The notes below the pieces were generated by a model, which was not told where the DNA came from, made no database searches, and was given only the letters and a program-made list of their open reading frames with translations. A stretch of DNA of 64,000 nucleotides from Bacillus sp. V3B (GTDB lineage: Bacteria > Bacillota > Bacilli > Bacillales > Cytobacillaceae), in contig NZ_JAETXM010000001.1 in assembly GCF_024494465.1 (NCBI RefSeq), positions 806,001 through 870,000 on the forward strand. The letters are read 5' to 3'. The position numbers and the translations under genes are program-made. Below are positions 1 to 9,695 of the stretch, piece after piece (position 1 is the first letter of the stretch; each line of letters starts with the position of its first letter).

Positions 1-1
1 T

Positions 2-1885
2 TTATTTGATGTAGCAGGAACAAAATTTATTGCTCTTGTCCTAATTATGATCGGTTTTATTTTGTTAACAGGAAAAACATTAGGTGAACCGCTTGGGGGA
101 ATTTTCATCTCTATATGGAATTTCATGAAAAAACAATGGAATGGATTTATAGAAGATATGCAAAATTTGAAGCAGGAGCAACAAAAAAAGCGGGAAGAAA
201 GACGGGATCAGAAACAAGAGGAAAAGGAAAGAAGAGCGTTAGAAAATCAAGAGACCAGCCCGGTGATCCATGTTGCTGGCCAAGAACTGGAGGAACCTAT
301 CAGACCAGAGCCTATTATATCAAGTTTTGCTGATCAAGCTTATCAAAAAAATGATGAATCTACCTCTAATGAACCTTCTTCTGAAGAAGAAGGTGAGGTA
401 ATAGGAGAGGAAGAAACACCTCCTATTACATTTACAGAAGTAATAGAAGTAGAAAATGTCGATTATAAACTACCACCGGTCGATCTATTAAAGCTACCTC
501 GTCACACAGATCAAAGTGGTGAATATGCATTGATCCATGAGAATGCCGCAAAGCTTGAAAGAACATTTCAAAGCTTTGGAGTGAAGGCGACTGTCACACA
601 AGTGCATCTAGGTCCAGCAGTTACAAAATATGAAGTACATCCTGATGCAGGCGTAAAGGTTAGTAAAATCGTTAGCTTAACGGACGATTTAGCTCTAGCC
701 TTAGCTGCAAAAGATATTCGAATGGAAGCACCGATTCCAGGAAAGTCGGCAATCGGTATTGAAGTACCAAATTCAGAAGTAGCAATGGTTTCGTTACGAG
801 AAGTACTTGAATCAAAGCAAAATGATAAACCAGATGCAAAGTTGATGATTGGATTGGGTCGTGATATAACGGGTGGAGCGGTTTTAGCTGAATTAAACAA
901 AATGCCGCATATGCTCGTTGCGGGTGCAACAGGAAGTGGGAAAAGTGTTTGTATAAATGGAATCATTACAAGCATTTTGATGAGAGCCAAGCCTCATGAA
1001 GTGAAGTTGATGATGGTAGATCCGAAAATGGTTGAATTAAATGTGTACAATGGAATCCCACATTTGCTTGCACCTGTAGTAACAGATGCAAAAAAAGCGT
1101 CCCAAGCGTTAAAAAAAGTAGTTAGTGAAATGGAAAGAAGGTACGAACTTTTTTCCCATTCTGGTACAAGAAATATTGAGGGCTATAACGAGTATGTAAA
1201 GAGACATAATGCTGAAGAAGAAGGCCAGCAACCGTTATTGCCTTATATTGTTGTAATTGTAGATGAACTTGCAGACTTAATGATGGTGGCTTCATCGGAT
1301 GTAGAAGATTCCATTACAAGGCTTGCTCAAATGGCACGTGCAGCTGGAATTCATTTAATTATTGCCACTCAGCGACCTTCCGTTGATGTTATAACGGGTG
1401 TTATTAAAGCGAATATTCCATCAAGGATTGCATTTGCTGTATCGTCTGCAGTAGATTCGAGGACTATCCTTGATATGGGTGGGGCAGAAAAGCTTCTAGG
1501 ACGCGGAGATATGTTGTTTTTCCCGGTAGGTGCATCAAAGCCTGTTCGTGTTCAAGGTGCTTTTCTTTCTGATGACGAAGTGGAAGAGGTTGTTGATTTT
1601 GTCATTGATCAGCAGAAAGCTCAATATCAAGAAGATATGATCCCTGATGATATTCCGGAAACAAAAGCACAGGTGGAAGATGATCTTTATGGGGATGCGG
1701 TTGATTTAGTTCTTGAAATGCAAACTGCTTCTGTTTCGATGTTACAGCGCAGATTTCGAATTGGGTATACTAGAGCGGCAAGGTTAATTGATGAAATGGA
1801 AGCAAGGGGAATTGTTGGTCCATATGAAGGAAGTAAACCGCGTACTGTTTTGATGGGAAAACCATCCGAAGATATAAGTTCATAA
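2..1885 (+). CDS. spoIIIE: DNA translocase SpoIIIE (5' end cut by the window)
   Basis: FtsK/SpoIIIE-family ATPase that pumps the forespore chromosome through the sporulation septum. The reading frame is open to the left edge, so the N-terminal membrane segments are missing except the last one, followed by a charged E/K-rich linker. The motor core has Walker A GATGSGKS (bases about 922-948) and a Walker B-like [11 protein letters not shown]-terminal winged-helix gamma domain ([20 protein letters not shown]) is present, as expected for the DNA-orienting domain. The position beside the ymf cluster fits SpoIIIE rather than the paralogue SftA. An in-frame ATG at 47 is internal, not the true start. 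Confidence 0.93.
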   Translation, partial: LFDVAGTKFIALVLIMIGFILLTGKTLGEPLGGIFISIWNFMKKQWNGFIEDMQNLKQEQQKKREERRDQKQEEKERRALENQETSPVIHVAGQELEEPIRPEPIISSFADQAYQKNDESTSNEPSSEEEGEVIGEEETPPITFTEVIEVENVDYKLPPVDLLKLPRHTDQSGEYALIHENAAKLERTFQSFGVKATVTQVHLGPAVTKYEVHPDAGVKVSKIVSLTDDLALALAAKDIRMEAPIPGKSAIGIEVPNSEVAMVSLREVLESKQNDKPDAKLMIGLGRDITGGAVLAELNKMPHMLVAGATGSGKSVCINGIITSILMRAKPHEVKLMMVDPKMVELNVYNGIPHLLAPVVTDAKKASQALKKVVSEMERRYELFSHSGTRNIEGYNEYVKRHNAEEEGQQPLLPYIVVIVDELADLMMVASSDVEDSITRLAQMARAAGIHLIIATQRPSVDVITGVIKANIPSRIAFAVSSAVDSRTILDMGGAEKLLGRGDMLFFPVGASKPVRVQGAFLSDDEVEEVVDFVIDQQKAQYQEDMIPDDIPETKAQVEDDLYGDAVDLVLEMQTASVSMLQRRFRIGYTRAARLIDEMEARGIVGPYEGSKPRTVLMGKPSEDISS

Positions 1886-1913
1886 AAAGGGTGCAGAGAT
1901 CTGCACCCTTTTT
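1884..1913. terminator. Bidirectional terminator between spoIIIE and queE
   Basis: A perfect stem (GGGTGCAG / CTGCACCC) is flanked by A5 on the left and T5 on the right, so it can end transcription in both directions between these convergent genes. Confidence 0.9.
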
Positions 1914-1920
1914 ATGATTG

Positions 1921-2649
1921 CTATACACCGCGTTTATTTCCCCATACTAAAGTATGCAATTGCGGAAGCACCTTTACATTCTTTAAATGATCATCATTCA
2001 TGACTTTATCAATTAGCATCTCATATTTATGAAGTAGTTTATGAATCAGTTGTTGATCCTCTGCTGTTTTGCTATCATCATTTCCCACCTGTAAAAAGAA
2101 AGGAACAGTAGGGTAGCGTTCATGAATATTCTTGGCATACTGATAATCTTCATTATCAAATATGACCACTTTTAAAGAAACATGTTGTTGACTTTGTTTT
2201 TGTTCGAGGTTGTCTAAAATCATATCCAAAATTGAAAAATCCGTTTTCATTCCTGAACTTGGAGGTTTTGGTGAAATGGTCAGTTCATCAATATCGTAAA
2301 ACCAATCTTGCCATCTACTCCCTTGTGTTTCTAAACAAATTGTGATTTGATTTTGTTTTAAAACTTCAATTAAACTACTTAAATTCTTAAGGAGGGCTGG
2401 ATTCCCACCAGAAATGGTGACACAGGAAAATCCATTTCCGCCTAGTCTTTTTAACTCATCCCAAATCTGCACGGCGTCCATTTGCTTAATGTCATCTCTT
2501 CCAGTGCCATCCCAAGTAAAGGCAGAATCACACCAAGCACAAGAATAATCACACCCTGCTGTTCTGACAAACATGGTTTTTTGTCCAATAATCATTCCTT
2601 CGCCTTGAATCGTTGGTCCAAATATTTCTAAGATAGGAATACTACTCAA
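1921..2649 (-). CDS. queE: 7-carboxy-7-deazaguanine synthase QueE
   Basis: Radical SAM enzyme converting 6-carboxytetrahydropterin to 7-carboxy-7-deazaguanine in preQ1/queuosine synthesis. The cluster motif CDYSCAWC (CX3CX2C) lies near the N-terminus after IFGPTIQGEG. The C-terminus LPQLHTLVWGNKRGV is typical of the Bacillus enzyme. I chose the TTG at 2649, eight bases inside queD, because it gives 242 residues and begins two residues before the conserved IPILEIFG block. An ATG at 2679 and longer in-frame starts would overlap queD more and add an atypical leader. Last gene of the queFCDE operon. Confidence 0.93.
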   Translation of the reverse strand: MSSIPILEIFGPTIQGEGMIIGQKTMFVRTAGCDYSCAWCDSAFTWDGTGRDDIKQMDAVQIWDELKRLGGNGFSCVTISGGNPALLKNLSSLIEVLKQNQITICLETQGSRWQDWFYDIDELTISPKPPSSGMKTDFSILDMILDNLEQKQSQQHVSLKVVIFDNEDYQYAKNIHERYPTVPFFLQVGNDDSKTAEDQQLIHKLLHKYEMLIDKVMNDDHLKNVKVLPQLHTLVWGNKRGV

Positions 2650-3124
2650 TTTCCATCCACTCCCGTCTTGCTTCTGCATAGGAGGTAGGTGTTTCGTAGA
2701 GACGAACGAACTCAACTCTTGCCCCTGAATAGTCTTGCTTTCGATCTTCTTTCTGAAGAGCATCATGCATTTTCTCATATATCCAAACGACTATGTTTTC
2801 AGCTGTCGTATTCATAGGAGGTAATGTCTCGTTCAAATATCGATGATCTAAAAAAAGTTCAATTTCTGATTTCCATATTTCTTTTATATCACCAAAATCA
2901 ATCATGATTCCTCGATCATCTACAAACCCACTTATACCGAAAATGACCTTATACGTATGCCCATGTAAATTCTTGCATTTTCCTTCATAGCAATGGAGGT
3001 GGTGGGCCGCATCAAATGTGAATTCCTTGCTCACAAGAACTCGTTTAGCATGATATTTTAATTGTTGTTTTTGAATGTCTTCATCTATTTTTTGTAATTT
3101 ATCAACAATGCGAAACCCATACAT
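2642..3124 (-). CDS. queD: 6-carboxy-5,6,7,8-tetrahydropterin synthase QueD
   Basis: Zinc-dependent PTPS-family enzyme converting dihydroneopterin triphosphate to 6-carboxytetrahydropterin, the step before QueE. Zinc ligands are visible in FDAAHHLHCYEG and in NLHGHTYKV, with the catalytic Cys just before NLHGH. At 160 residues it is a normal length for the Bacillus protein. The ATG follows a strong AAAGGAG site located inside the end of queC, only two bases after the queC stop, which indicates tight coupling. Confidence 0.95.
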   Translation of the reverse strand: MYGFRIVDKLQKIDEDIQKQQLKYHAKRVLVSKEFTFDAAHHLHCYEGKCKNLHGHTYKVIFGISGFVDDRGIMIDFGDIKEIWKSEIELFLDHRYLNETLPPMNTTAENIVVWIYEKMHDALQKEDRKQDYSGARVEFVRLYETPTSYAEARREWMEIE

Positions 3125-3126
3125 AA

Positions 3127-3786
3127 TTATAGCTCCTTTTTCTCGGCTAAATATTCATCAAGTCCGTTTTTTCTAAGTTTGCAGGAAGGGCATTCTCCGC
3201 AGCCATCCGCAATAATACCGTTGTAGCAGGTTAATGTTTTTTCACGTACGAAATTGAAGGCACCTAAATCATCAGCCATTTTCCAAGTTTCCGTTTTGTT
3301 TAGCCACATTAATGGTGTGTGAATAACAAAAGAATAATCCATTGATAGATTCAAGGTAACGTTTAAGGATTTAATGAATGCATCTCTGCAGTCAGGATAC
3401 CCGCTAAAATCTGTTTCGCATACTCCAGTAATGATATGTTTGGCACCTATTTGTCTAGCTAAAACACCTGAAAATGATAAAAACAACAAATTTCTCCCAG
3501 GAACAAAGGTAGAGGGTAATTCACCATCTACTCCATCTTTTACTTCTATATCATCCCTTGTTAAAGCATTAGGAGCTAATTGATTTAATAGACTCATATC
3601 TAGAATATGATGTTTAATACCAAGTTCAGAAGTAATATTTTTGGCACAATCTATTTCAGATTTATGTCTTTGGTTGTAATCAAATGTGACAGCTTCTATT
3701 TCTGCAAATTTTTCCATTGCCCAAAATAAACAGGTTGTGCTATCTTGTCCGCCACTAAAAACAACAACAGCTTTATCTTTTTTCAT
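3127..3786 (-). CDS. queC: 7-cyano-7-deazaguanine synthase QueC
   Basis: ATP-dependent enzyme converting 7-carboxy-7-deazaguanine to preQ0. The N-terminal PP-loop [13 protein letters not shown] and the C-terminal zinc-binding cysteines ([16 protein letters not shown]) are both present. The start is ATG 3786, giving [13 protein letters not shown] with AAAGGAG 9-14 bases upstream. An upstream in-frame ATG at 3816 would add ten residues without a ribosome site. 219 residues, the usual Bacillus length. Confidence 0.95.
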   Translation of the reverse strand: MKKDKAVVVFSGGQDSTTCLFWAMEKFAEIEAVTFDYNQRHKSEIDCAKNITSELGIKHHILDMSLLNQLAPNALTRDDIEVKDGVDGELPSTFVPGRNLLFLSFSGVLARQIGAKHIITGVCETDFSGYPDCRDAFIKSLNVTLNLSMDYSFVIHTPLMWLNKTETWKMADDLGAFNFVREKTLTCYNGIIADGCGECPSCKLRKNGLDEYLAEKKEL

Positions 3787-3845
3787 TTTTATGCTCCTTT
3801 TAGAAAAATAATCCATTTTAAAAGTGTCAAATAGTCTAGTGTTTT

Positions 3846-4343
3846 TTATCGATTATCAATCTTTTCCGGGTATAAGTCATGGTTCATTAAACGATAGTCC
3901 GCCATTTTTTCAAACTTTGTCCCAGGTTTTCCGTAATTGCAGTAAGGATCAATGGATATTCCACCTCTTGGCGTGAATTTTCCCCAAACTTCTATATATC
4001 TTGGATCCATTAACTCAATTAAATCGTTCATAATGATGTTCATGCAATCTTCATGAAAGTCACCATGATTTCTAAAGCTGAATAAATAAAGCTTTAAGGA
4101 TTTGCTTTCTACCATTTTAATATCGGGAATATAACTAATATATATTGTAGCAAAGTCGGGTTGGCCTGTTATTGGACAAAGACTTGTAAATTCTGGGCAA
4201 TTGAATTTCACAAAATAATCGCGATTCGGATGCTTGTTATCGAATGATTCTAAAATGTGTGGAGTATATTCAAATGTATACTTTGTTCCTTGATTTCCTA
4301 ATAATGTAACACCATCTAATTCTTTATCTTTTCTTCCAGGCAT
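3846..4343 (-). CDS. queF: NADPH-dependent 7-cyano-7-deazaguanine reductase QueF
   Basis: Reduces the nitrile of preQ0 to preQ1, completing the pathway made by queC, queD and queE downstream. The unimodular QueF type (165 residues) shows the catalytic Cys and Asp in [12 protein letters not shown] and the QueF signature [15 protein letters not shown]. It is the first gene of the reverse-strand operon and sits directly behind the preQ1 riboswitch, so the pathway product represses its own synthesis. A 59-base gap separates it from queC. Confidence 0.96.
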   Translation of the reverse strand: MPGRKDKELDGVTLLGNQGTKYTFEYTPHILESFDNKHPNRDYFVKFNCPEFTSLCPITGQPDFATIYISYIPDIKMVESKSLKLYLFSFRNHGDFHEDCMNIIMNDLIELMDPRYIEVWGKFTPRGGISIDPYCNYGKPGTKFEKMADYRLMNHDLYPEKIDNR

Positions 4344-4410
4344 AAAAATAAGCCTCCCTTATATGTTCAGTATCATATAAAAAAGCCCATAGCATGAAAA
4401 AATAACTTTG

Positions 4411-4446
4411 AAAAAAATAAAACCATATCCGCAGTTGGATATGGTT
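4411..4446 (-). terminator. Riboswitch-controlled terminator upstream of queF
   Basis: A perfect 10-bp stem (AACCATATCC / GGATATGGTT) with a 6-base loop is followed on the reverse strand by a T-rich tract. It lies about 20 bases after the preQ1 aptamer and is the expected off-state of a transcriptional riboswitch. Confidence 0.9.
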
Positions 4447-4463
4447 GATTGGAGTCATCAAAG

Positions 4464-4502
4464 CCATAGTTTTTTATAGAGGGTATCTGCTATGAACCTC
4501 TT
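4464..4502 (-). promoter_or_regulatory. preQ1-I riboswitch aptamer
   Basis: On the reverse strand the sequence reads AGAGG-TTC-N-CCCTCT-ATAAAAAACTA, matching the small preQ1-I H-type pseudoknot: a 5-bp P1 stem, a C-rich binding loop and an A-rich tail. It precedes a terminator and queFCDE, the preQ1 genes. Identification rests on the motif and the genes it controls. Confidence 0.93.
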
Positions 4503-4542
4503 CGATGAAATAATTGAATAGTAATATATAAAAACCATTATA

Positions 4543-4571
4543 ACTATAGTTAATGTTGAGCTAATTGTCAA
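4543..4571 (-). promoter_or_regulatory. Sigma-A promoter of the queFCDE operon
   Basis: The reverse strand has TTGACA, a 17-base spacer and TATAGT, with TATAAT immediately after. The predicted transcription start is about 30 bases before the preQ1 aptamer. Confidence 0.75.
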
Positions 4572-4599
4572 TAGACTGATGGTCTCTCGCTCAAAAAAC

Positions 4600-4629
4600 T
4601 TGAATGAAAGAATTCATGAAAGGTATAGT
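4600..4629 (+). promoter_or_regulatory. Possible sigma-A promoter for ymfF-ymfH
   Basis: TTGAAT, 18-base spacer, TATAGT. It sits about 100 bases before the chosen ymfF start, on the opposite strand to the queFCDE promoter. Confidence 0.4.
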
Positions 4630-4728
4630 ATAAGAAGAATATGTTGGGTTATAAAGGAGATTATAGAAAATAACCGGCTTAGTAGTTACATATGTATAGA
4701 TAAGCGGATTATAGAGGAGGAAAGCTGC

Positions 4729-6006
4729 ATGGGTGTTTTTTCGGAAAATATGATTGATTTAAAAGGGGTCAAGCTGCATGTTATCCCCACTGAGAAATAC
4801 AAAACCAATACGATCGTATTCAAAATGAAATCTCCTTTGAACAGGGAAGATGTAACAAAACGAGCGTTACTTCCCCATGTTTTACAAAGTAATTCAAAAA
4901 AGTTTCCAACAACAGCAAAGTTAAGGTCTTATTTAGATGAATTGTATGGTGCACTGTTTTATGTGGATTTGGCAAAAAAAGGTGAATACCACGTTATTAG
5001 TTTCACGATCGAGATTGCAAATGAGAAATTTTTATCTGATCCAACTCCATTACTGAAAAAGGCATTTGAATTTTTAACAGAAGTATTGACGCATCCAAAT
5101 ATAGACGAAATGGCCTTTGATCAATCGACAGTTGATCAGGAAAAACGTTCCTTAAAGCAACGGATTCAATCGGTCTATGACGATAAAATGAAATATTCCA
5201 ATGTCCGACTCATCGAGGAAATGTGTAAAGAAGAACCCTATGCCATGTATGTTCATGGAAACCTGGAGGATGTTGATACCATCACTGCCAATAGCTTATA
5301 TGAATATTACGAACGCGCTTTAGCAGAAGATGAACTCGATTTATATGTTGTTGGGGATGTCGATAGTAAAGAAGTGACCAACATTGCCAGTGGTTTATTA
5401 AACTTTGCTCAGCGGACGCCGAAAACATTCGATAGAAGAGTGGTGAATAAAAAGGCAGACGTTCAAGAGATCATAGAAACACAAGATGTTAAGCAAGGAA
5501 AGTTAAATATTGGCTATCGTACAAATGTGTATTATGGTGATGCCGACTATTATGCATTACAAGTATTCAATGGAATATTTGGTGGTTTTTCCCATTCGAA
5601 GCTATTTATTAATGTGCGTGAAAAGGCTAGTCTCGCGTACTATGTCGCTAGTCGTCTCGAAAGTCATAAAGGTTTAATGCTTGTGATGTCTGGCATTGAT
5701 AATAAAAACTATGAGCAAGCAGTTTCCATTATTAAAGAGCAAATGAAGGCGATGATTGCGGGTGATTTCTCTGAAGAAGAAGTTAGCCAAACAAAAGCGG
5801 TGATTAAGAATCAACTATTAGAAACGATTGATAGTGCAAGAGGGATGGTTGAAATACTCTATCATAATGTGATCGCAGATGAGGAGGTTTCCCTTGATCA
5901 TTGGATTTCCGAAACAGATTCTGTAACGAAAGATGAAATTATTAAAGTGGCAGCCAAGCTTGAATTAGACACTATCTATTTTTTAACTGAGGGGGATCAA
6001 CAATAG
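4729..6006 (+). CDS. ymfF: M16-family peptidase-like protein YmfF (non-catalytic partner)
   Basis: Insulinase-like protein forming a pair with YmfH just downstream. No HxxEH zinc motif is visible, so it is probably the non-catalytic half of a heterodimeric M16 peptidase, as in other M16B pairs. The C-terminal half has the usual M16 features (FSHSKLFINVREKASLAYY). I chose ATG 4729 because GAGGAGG ends eight bases upstream and homologous proteins begin near GVKLHVIPT. A longer frame from 4579 would add 50 residues over the promoter region. The substrate is unknown. Confidence 0.85.
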   Translation: MGVFSENMIDLKGVKLHVIPTEKYKTNTIVFKMKSPLNREDVTKRALLPHVLQSNSKKFPTTAKLRSYLDELYGALFYVDLAKKGEYHVISFTIEIANEKFLSDPTPLLKKAFEFLTEVLTHPNIDEMAFDQSTVDQEKRSLKQRIQSVYDDKMKYSNVRLIEEMCKEEPYAMYVHGNLEDVDTITANSLYEYYERALAEDELDLYVVGDVDSKEVTNIASGLLNFAQRTPKTFDRRVVNKKADVQEIIETQDVKQGKLNIGYRTNVYYGDADYYALQVFNGIFGGFSHSKLFINVREKASLAYYVASRLESHKGLMLVMSGIDNKNYEQAVSIIKEQMKAMIAGDFSEEEVSQTKAVIKNQLLETIDSARGMVEILYHNVIADEEVSLDHWISETDSVTKDEIIKVAAKLELDTIYFLTEGDQQ

Positions 6007-6007
6007 G

Positions 6008-7297
6008 ATGGAAAAAATTGAATTTAATCAACTCCAAGAGGAGCTTTATCATGAAAAGCTTGATAATGGGTTAGACGTGTATATCCTTCCGAAAAAAGGC
6101 TTTAATAAAACGTTTGCGACGTTCACAACGAAATATGGTTCGATTGATAATCATTTTGTTCCCCTTAGCAAAGAAGAATTTCTAAAAGTACCGGATGGAA
6201 TTGCCCACTTTTTGGAACATAAGCTTTTTGAAAAAGAAGATGGCGATGTGTTCCAACAATTTAGTAAACAAGGAGCTTCAGCTAATGCTTTCACATCCTT
6301 TACCCGGACGGCTTATTTATTTTCAAGTACATCGAATGTTGAACAAAATCTTGAAACCTTAATGGACTTTGTTCAAGAACCTTATTTTAGTGAAAAAACC
6401 GTTGAAAAAGAAAAAGGAATTATTGGTCAAGAAATTACGATGTATGAAGATAATCCAGATTGGCGGCTTTATTATGGTGTGATTCAAAATATGTATCTTA
6501 ATCACCCAGTCAAAATAGATATAGCTGGTACAGTTGAGTCTATTTCTCATATCACCAAAGATTTACTTTATGAATGTTATGGAACTTTTTATCATCCAAG
6601 TAATATGCTTTTGTTTGTTGTGGGACCGGTAGATGCCGATAAAATGATGAAACAAATTAAAGAGAATCAAAACAAGAAGAGTTTTGATCCTGTATCAGAT
6701 ATTAAGCGTCAGTTTGAAGAAGAACCTATCCAAGTTGCTGAAAAAAAGCAAGTACTTCAAATGAATATACAAACCTCAAAATGTCTTGTAGGAATTAAAG
6801 CGAAGGAAGCCGACCAAACTGGAGCGGAAATGTTGAAATATGAGTTAACCTTGAATATGATTTTGGATATTTTGTTTGGCAAAAGCTCGGATAATTATCA
6901 TGAGCTATATTCAGCAGGATTAATTGATGATTCGTTTTCTTACGATTACAGCCATGAAAAAGGCTTTGGTTTTGCGATGATTGGTGGGGACACAAATGAT
7001 CCGGACCGTTTAGCTGAGACATTGGAAAAGATGCTGTTAGCGGCTAAAAAAGGAGATGTCCTCACCACTGAAAGTTTAGAACGGACGAAAAAGAAAAAAA
7101 TTGGTACTTTTTTACGTGCTATTAATTCACCAGAATATATTGCAAACCAGTTTACCCGTTATGCTTTTAATAAAATGAATTTATTTGATGTCGTACCAAT
7201 ATTGGAAAGTATTACCGTTGATGATGTAAAATCAGCAGCAACAGATTTTATAGCTGAAGATAGATTCACCGTATGCCAAGTAGTACCTAACAAATAA
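6008..7297 (+). CDS. ymfH: M16-family zinc peptidase YmfH
   Basis: Catalytic member of the YmfF/YmfH pair. The inverted zinc motif HFLEH is at residues 67-71, after DGIA, with the supporting acidic region (EITMYEDNPDW) further on. 429 residues is usual for M16 subunits. The start lies one base after the ymfF stop, with a G-rich ribosome site (GAGGGGGA) inside the end of ymfF, so the two are translationally coupled. Its physiological substrate is not evident here. Confidence 0.88.
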   Translation: MEKIEFNQLQEELYHEKLDNGLDVYILPKKGFNKTFATFTTKYGSIDNHFVPLSKEEFLKVPDGIAHFLEHKLFEKEDGDVFQQFSKQGASANAFTSFTRTAYLFSSTSNVEQNLETLMDFVQEPYFSEKTVEKEKGIIGQEITMYEDNPDWRLYYGVIQNMYLNHPVKIDIAGTVESISHITKDLLYECYGTFYHPSNMLLFVVGPVDADKMMKQIKENQNKKSFDPVSDIKRQFEEEPIQVAEKKQVLQMNIQTSKCLVGIKAKEADQTGAEMLKYELTLNMILDILFGKSSDNYHELYSAGLIDDSFSYDYSHEKGFGFAMIGGDTNDPDRLAETLEKMLLAAKKGDVLTTESLERTKKKKIGTFLRAINSPEYIANQFTRYAFNKMNLFDVVPILESITVDDVKSAATDFIAEDRFTVCQVVPNK

Positions 7298-7298
7298 A

Positions 7299-7323
7299 TG
7301 CCGACTTTGTCGGCGTTTTTTTG
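7299..7323 (+). terminator. Terminator after ymfH
   Basis: Stem GCCGAC-TTT-GTCGGC followed by a run of seven T. Confidence 0.9.
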
Positions 7324-7446
7324 TTAGAGGTAATCATGATTCAGGATTAGGAATGAATACGTTTCCTAGGTAATTGATCAGGTGTAAGTGAAAAATGATA
7401 CAATATTCTTAGTGAATGGGATCATTTAGATAAGGAAGTGAAATCT

Positions 7447-8169
7447 TTGAATAAATTTGCCTTAATCACTGGAGCGAGTGGCGGAATTGGTCGTTCTCTT
7501 GCTTTGAAACTGGCTAGTGAGGGCTATTCATTATACCTACATTACAATCAAAATCAATCGTCTATCATGGAGTTGCTTGATAAATTAACAAACTTTAATG
7601 GGGAATATATTCCAATCCAAGCGGATTTGACAAAGCCAGATGGATATAAGAAACTAGCGGATAATATTTTTTCCATTGATACAATCATTCATAATAGTGG
7701 AATGAGTCATTATGGATTATTTGTCGACACTGACAAAGAAACACTTGAAAAAATGACGATGCTTCATATTACTTCCCCCATTTTGTTGACGAAAGAGCTT
7801 CTTCCTAAAATGATTAGGCAGCAGCATGGCAATATTGTACTCATCACCTCGATTTGGGGACAAACAGGCGCAGCTTGTGAAGTGGTCTATTCAACGGTAA
7901 AAGGGGCACAAATATCATTTGTGAAATCGTTGAGTAAGGAGTTGGCTCTAAACGGTATTCGTGTGAATGGAATTGCTCCCGGGGCAGTAAATACTTCTAT
8001 GATGGATAATTTTACAGAAGAGGAACTGGATATGATTAAAGGAGACATTCCGATGGGGAGACTAGCAGAACCAAGTGATATCGCAGAAAGTGTATTTTTT
8101 TTGCTTTCCGAAAAAGCGAGCTATATAACTGGACAGATAGTAAGCGTAAATGGTGGTTGGTACACATGA
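7447..8169 (+). CDS. ymfI: SDR-family oxidoreductase YmfI (FabG-like)
   Basis: Short-chain dehydrogenase/reductase with the Rossmann motif TGASGGIGRS at the N-terminus, the NNAG-like block replaced by HNSG, and a catalytic region with S and YSTVKGA (Tyr-x3-Lys). The C-terminal SYITGQIVSVNGGW is typical of FabG-type reductases. The TTG at 7447 is preferred to GTG 7438 because AAGGAAGTG is correctly spaced for it. The substrate cannot be read from sequence. A weak TTGATC-N19-TACAAT promoter lies at 7374-7404. Confidence 0.85.
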   Translation: MNKFALITGASGGIGRSLALKLASEGYSLYLHYNQNQSSIMELLDKLTNFNGEYIPIQADLTKPDGYKKLADNIFSIDTIIHNSGMSHYGLFVDTDKETLEKMTMLHITSPILLTKELLPKMIRQQHGNIVLITSIWGQTGAACEVVYSTVKGAQISFVKSLSKELALNGIRVNGIAPGAVNTSMMDNFTEEELDMIKGDIPMGRLAEPSDIAESVFFLLSEKASYITGQIVSVNGGWYT

Positions 8170-8251
8170 AAAGTATCATTAAATAAAAATGTATATTTTT
8201 AATCTCCATTAAGCAAAATAACAAGGTAATTATTAATAGGAGGTTAAAAAA

Positions 8252-8518
8252 ATGTCTGTTTTAGAGAATTGGCAACAATGGAAAGACTTTTTAGGTGATC
8301 GTTTAGATCAAGCTCAAAATCAAGGGGTGTCAAAACAAACAATTGATGACCTTGCGTATCAAGTTGGTGACTATTTAGCCAAACAGGTGGATCCAAAGAA
8401 TGAACAGGAACGAGTGATTGCTGATTTGTGGTCTGTCGCAACTCCAGAAGAACAACATGCCATTGCAAATATAATGGTCAGACTTGTTGAAAATAACGGC
8501 ACTAATCAGCCATCATAA
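8252..8518 (+). CDS. ymfJ: DUF3243 family protein YmfJ
   Basis: Small soluble protein of 88 residues with no known biochemical role. The sequence from SVLENWQQWKDFLGDRL to NIMVRLVENN matches the Bacillus YmfJ family, and its position between ymfI and ymfK is conserved. AGGAGG precedes the ATG by an A-rich spacer. It has its own terminator, so it is probably transcribed separately from the next gene. Confidence 0.85.
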   Translation: MSVLENWQQWKDFLGDRLDQAQNQGVSKQTIDDLAYQVGDYLAKQVDPKNEQERVIADLWSVATPEEQHAIANIMVRLVENNGTNQPS

Positions 8519-8548
8519 AGAAAAAATGGTCTAATTTTTATATCGTTA

Positions 8549-8596
8549 AGAGAGGATAAGCTGTTCACAGGATGAGCAACAATCCTCTCTTTTTTA
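8549..8596 (+). terminator. Terminator after ymfJ
   Basis: Stem AGAGAGGAT / ATCCTCTCT with a 24-base loop, followed by T6. Confidence 0.8.
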
Positions 8597-8883
8597 TTGA
8601 GGATTGGATTAGTATCGTTCAAATAAAGTACGTGAATAGGGGAATCATAAAAAAAGATAAGAGATAAATTTGAATGGGTTTTATGGGGGTTTTTTCTAAT
8701 AGAACCGTTTTTTTCTTTCATCTTTCAAAAAAATCAGCTATGATTAGGAAGGATCTTAAAAAAGAAAGGAAATAGTTGATTTTTGATGATTTTGTTTTTC
8801 CTTTTATCAATGAACTTCCTCATTGTTTGAACATCTTTTTCAAAAAAAGGTAATGCTTCAGTTTGTAGTAGGGGGTGGTATGG

Positions 8884-9675
8884 ATGGAGAAACAAGAGTG
8901 GTATTTAGAATATGAAATCGAATCAAATAGACCAGGTCTATTAGGGGATATCTCTTCTTTATTAGGAATGATGTCAATCAACATTGTTACGATTAATGGA
9001 GTAGAAGAAGGTCGACGTGGTTTATTAATACTAGCGAAAGACGATAAACAAATTGAAAGATTAGAGTCAATTTTACATACTATGGATACAATAAAGCTAA
9101 TAAAGTTGAGAAAATCCAAGTTGCTCGATCGACTTGCAGTAAGACATGGGCGATATATACAAAGAGATGCCGATGATAAAAAAACATTTCGTTTTGTTCG
9201 AGATGATCTCGGGATTCTTGTTGATTTTATGGCAGAGATATTTAAGCAGAAAGGCCATAAGTTAATTGGGATTAGAGGAATGCCTAGGGTTGGAAAAACG
9301 GAGTCGGTTGTCGCATCTAGTGTGTGTGCGAACAAGCGATGGCTATTTGTTTCGTCTACTTTATTAAAGCAAACAATTCGAAATCAACTGATTGAAGATG
9401 AATATAATGCGGGTAATTTATTCATTATTGATGGGATTGTGTCAACTAGAAGGGCAAATGAACGACACTGGCAATTGATTCGTGAAATTATGAGATTATC
9501 GGCCGTAAAAGTGGTTGAGCATCCAGATATTTTTGTGCAAAATACGGAATATACACTGGATGATTTTGATTATATCATCGAGCTTCGAAACGATCCCGAT
9601 GAAGAAATCACATATGATATTATGGAAAAAAATAATTTGTTCTCCACCGCGGAATTTGGTGAGTTTGACTTTTAG
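8884..9675 (+). CDS. ymfK: DUF3388 protein YmfK
   Basis: 263-residue conserved Bacillus protein. An ACT-like N-terminal segment (EYEIESNRPGLLGDISSLLG) is followed by a region with a degenerate P-loop-like stretch (GIRGMPRVGKTES) and the DUF3388 C-terminus. The biochemical function is unknown; the ACT-like fold suggests small-molecule sensing, which is inference. I chose ATG 8884 over GTG 8875 because the GGGGGTGGT ribosome site overlaps the latter. rodZ follows at 20 bases, suggesting cotranscription. Confidence 0.8.
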   Translation: MEKQEWYLEYEIESNRPGLLGDISSLLGMMSINIVTINGVEEGRRGLLILAKDDKQIERLESILHTMDTIKLIKLRKSKLLDRLAVRHGRYIQRDADDKKTFRFVRDDLGILVDFMAEIFKQKGHKLIGIRGMPRVGKTESVVASSVCANKRWLFVSSTLLKQTIRNQLIEDEYNAGNLFIIDGIVSTRRANERHWQLIREIMRLSAVKVVEHPDIFVQNTEYTLDDFDYIIELRNDPDEEITYDIMEKNNLFSTAEFGEFDF

Positions 9676-9695
9676 GTAGTTGGAAGGTGTTACAA

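Noticed and set aside
4579-4728. 50-codon N-terminal extension of ymfF
   Set aside because: No ribosome site, overlaps the promoter; GAGGAGG is exactly placed for ATG 4729.
8820-9335. 171-codon reverse-strand frame
   Set aside because: It lies antisense to ymfK, whose frame, ribosome site and family match are clear.
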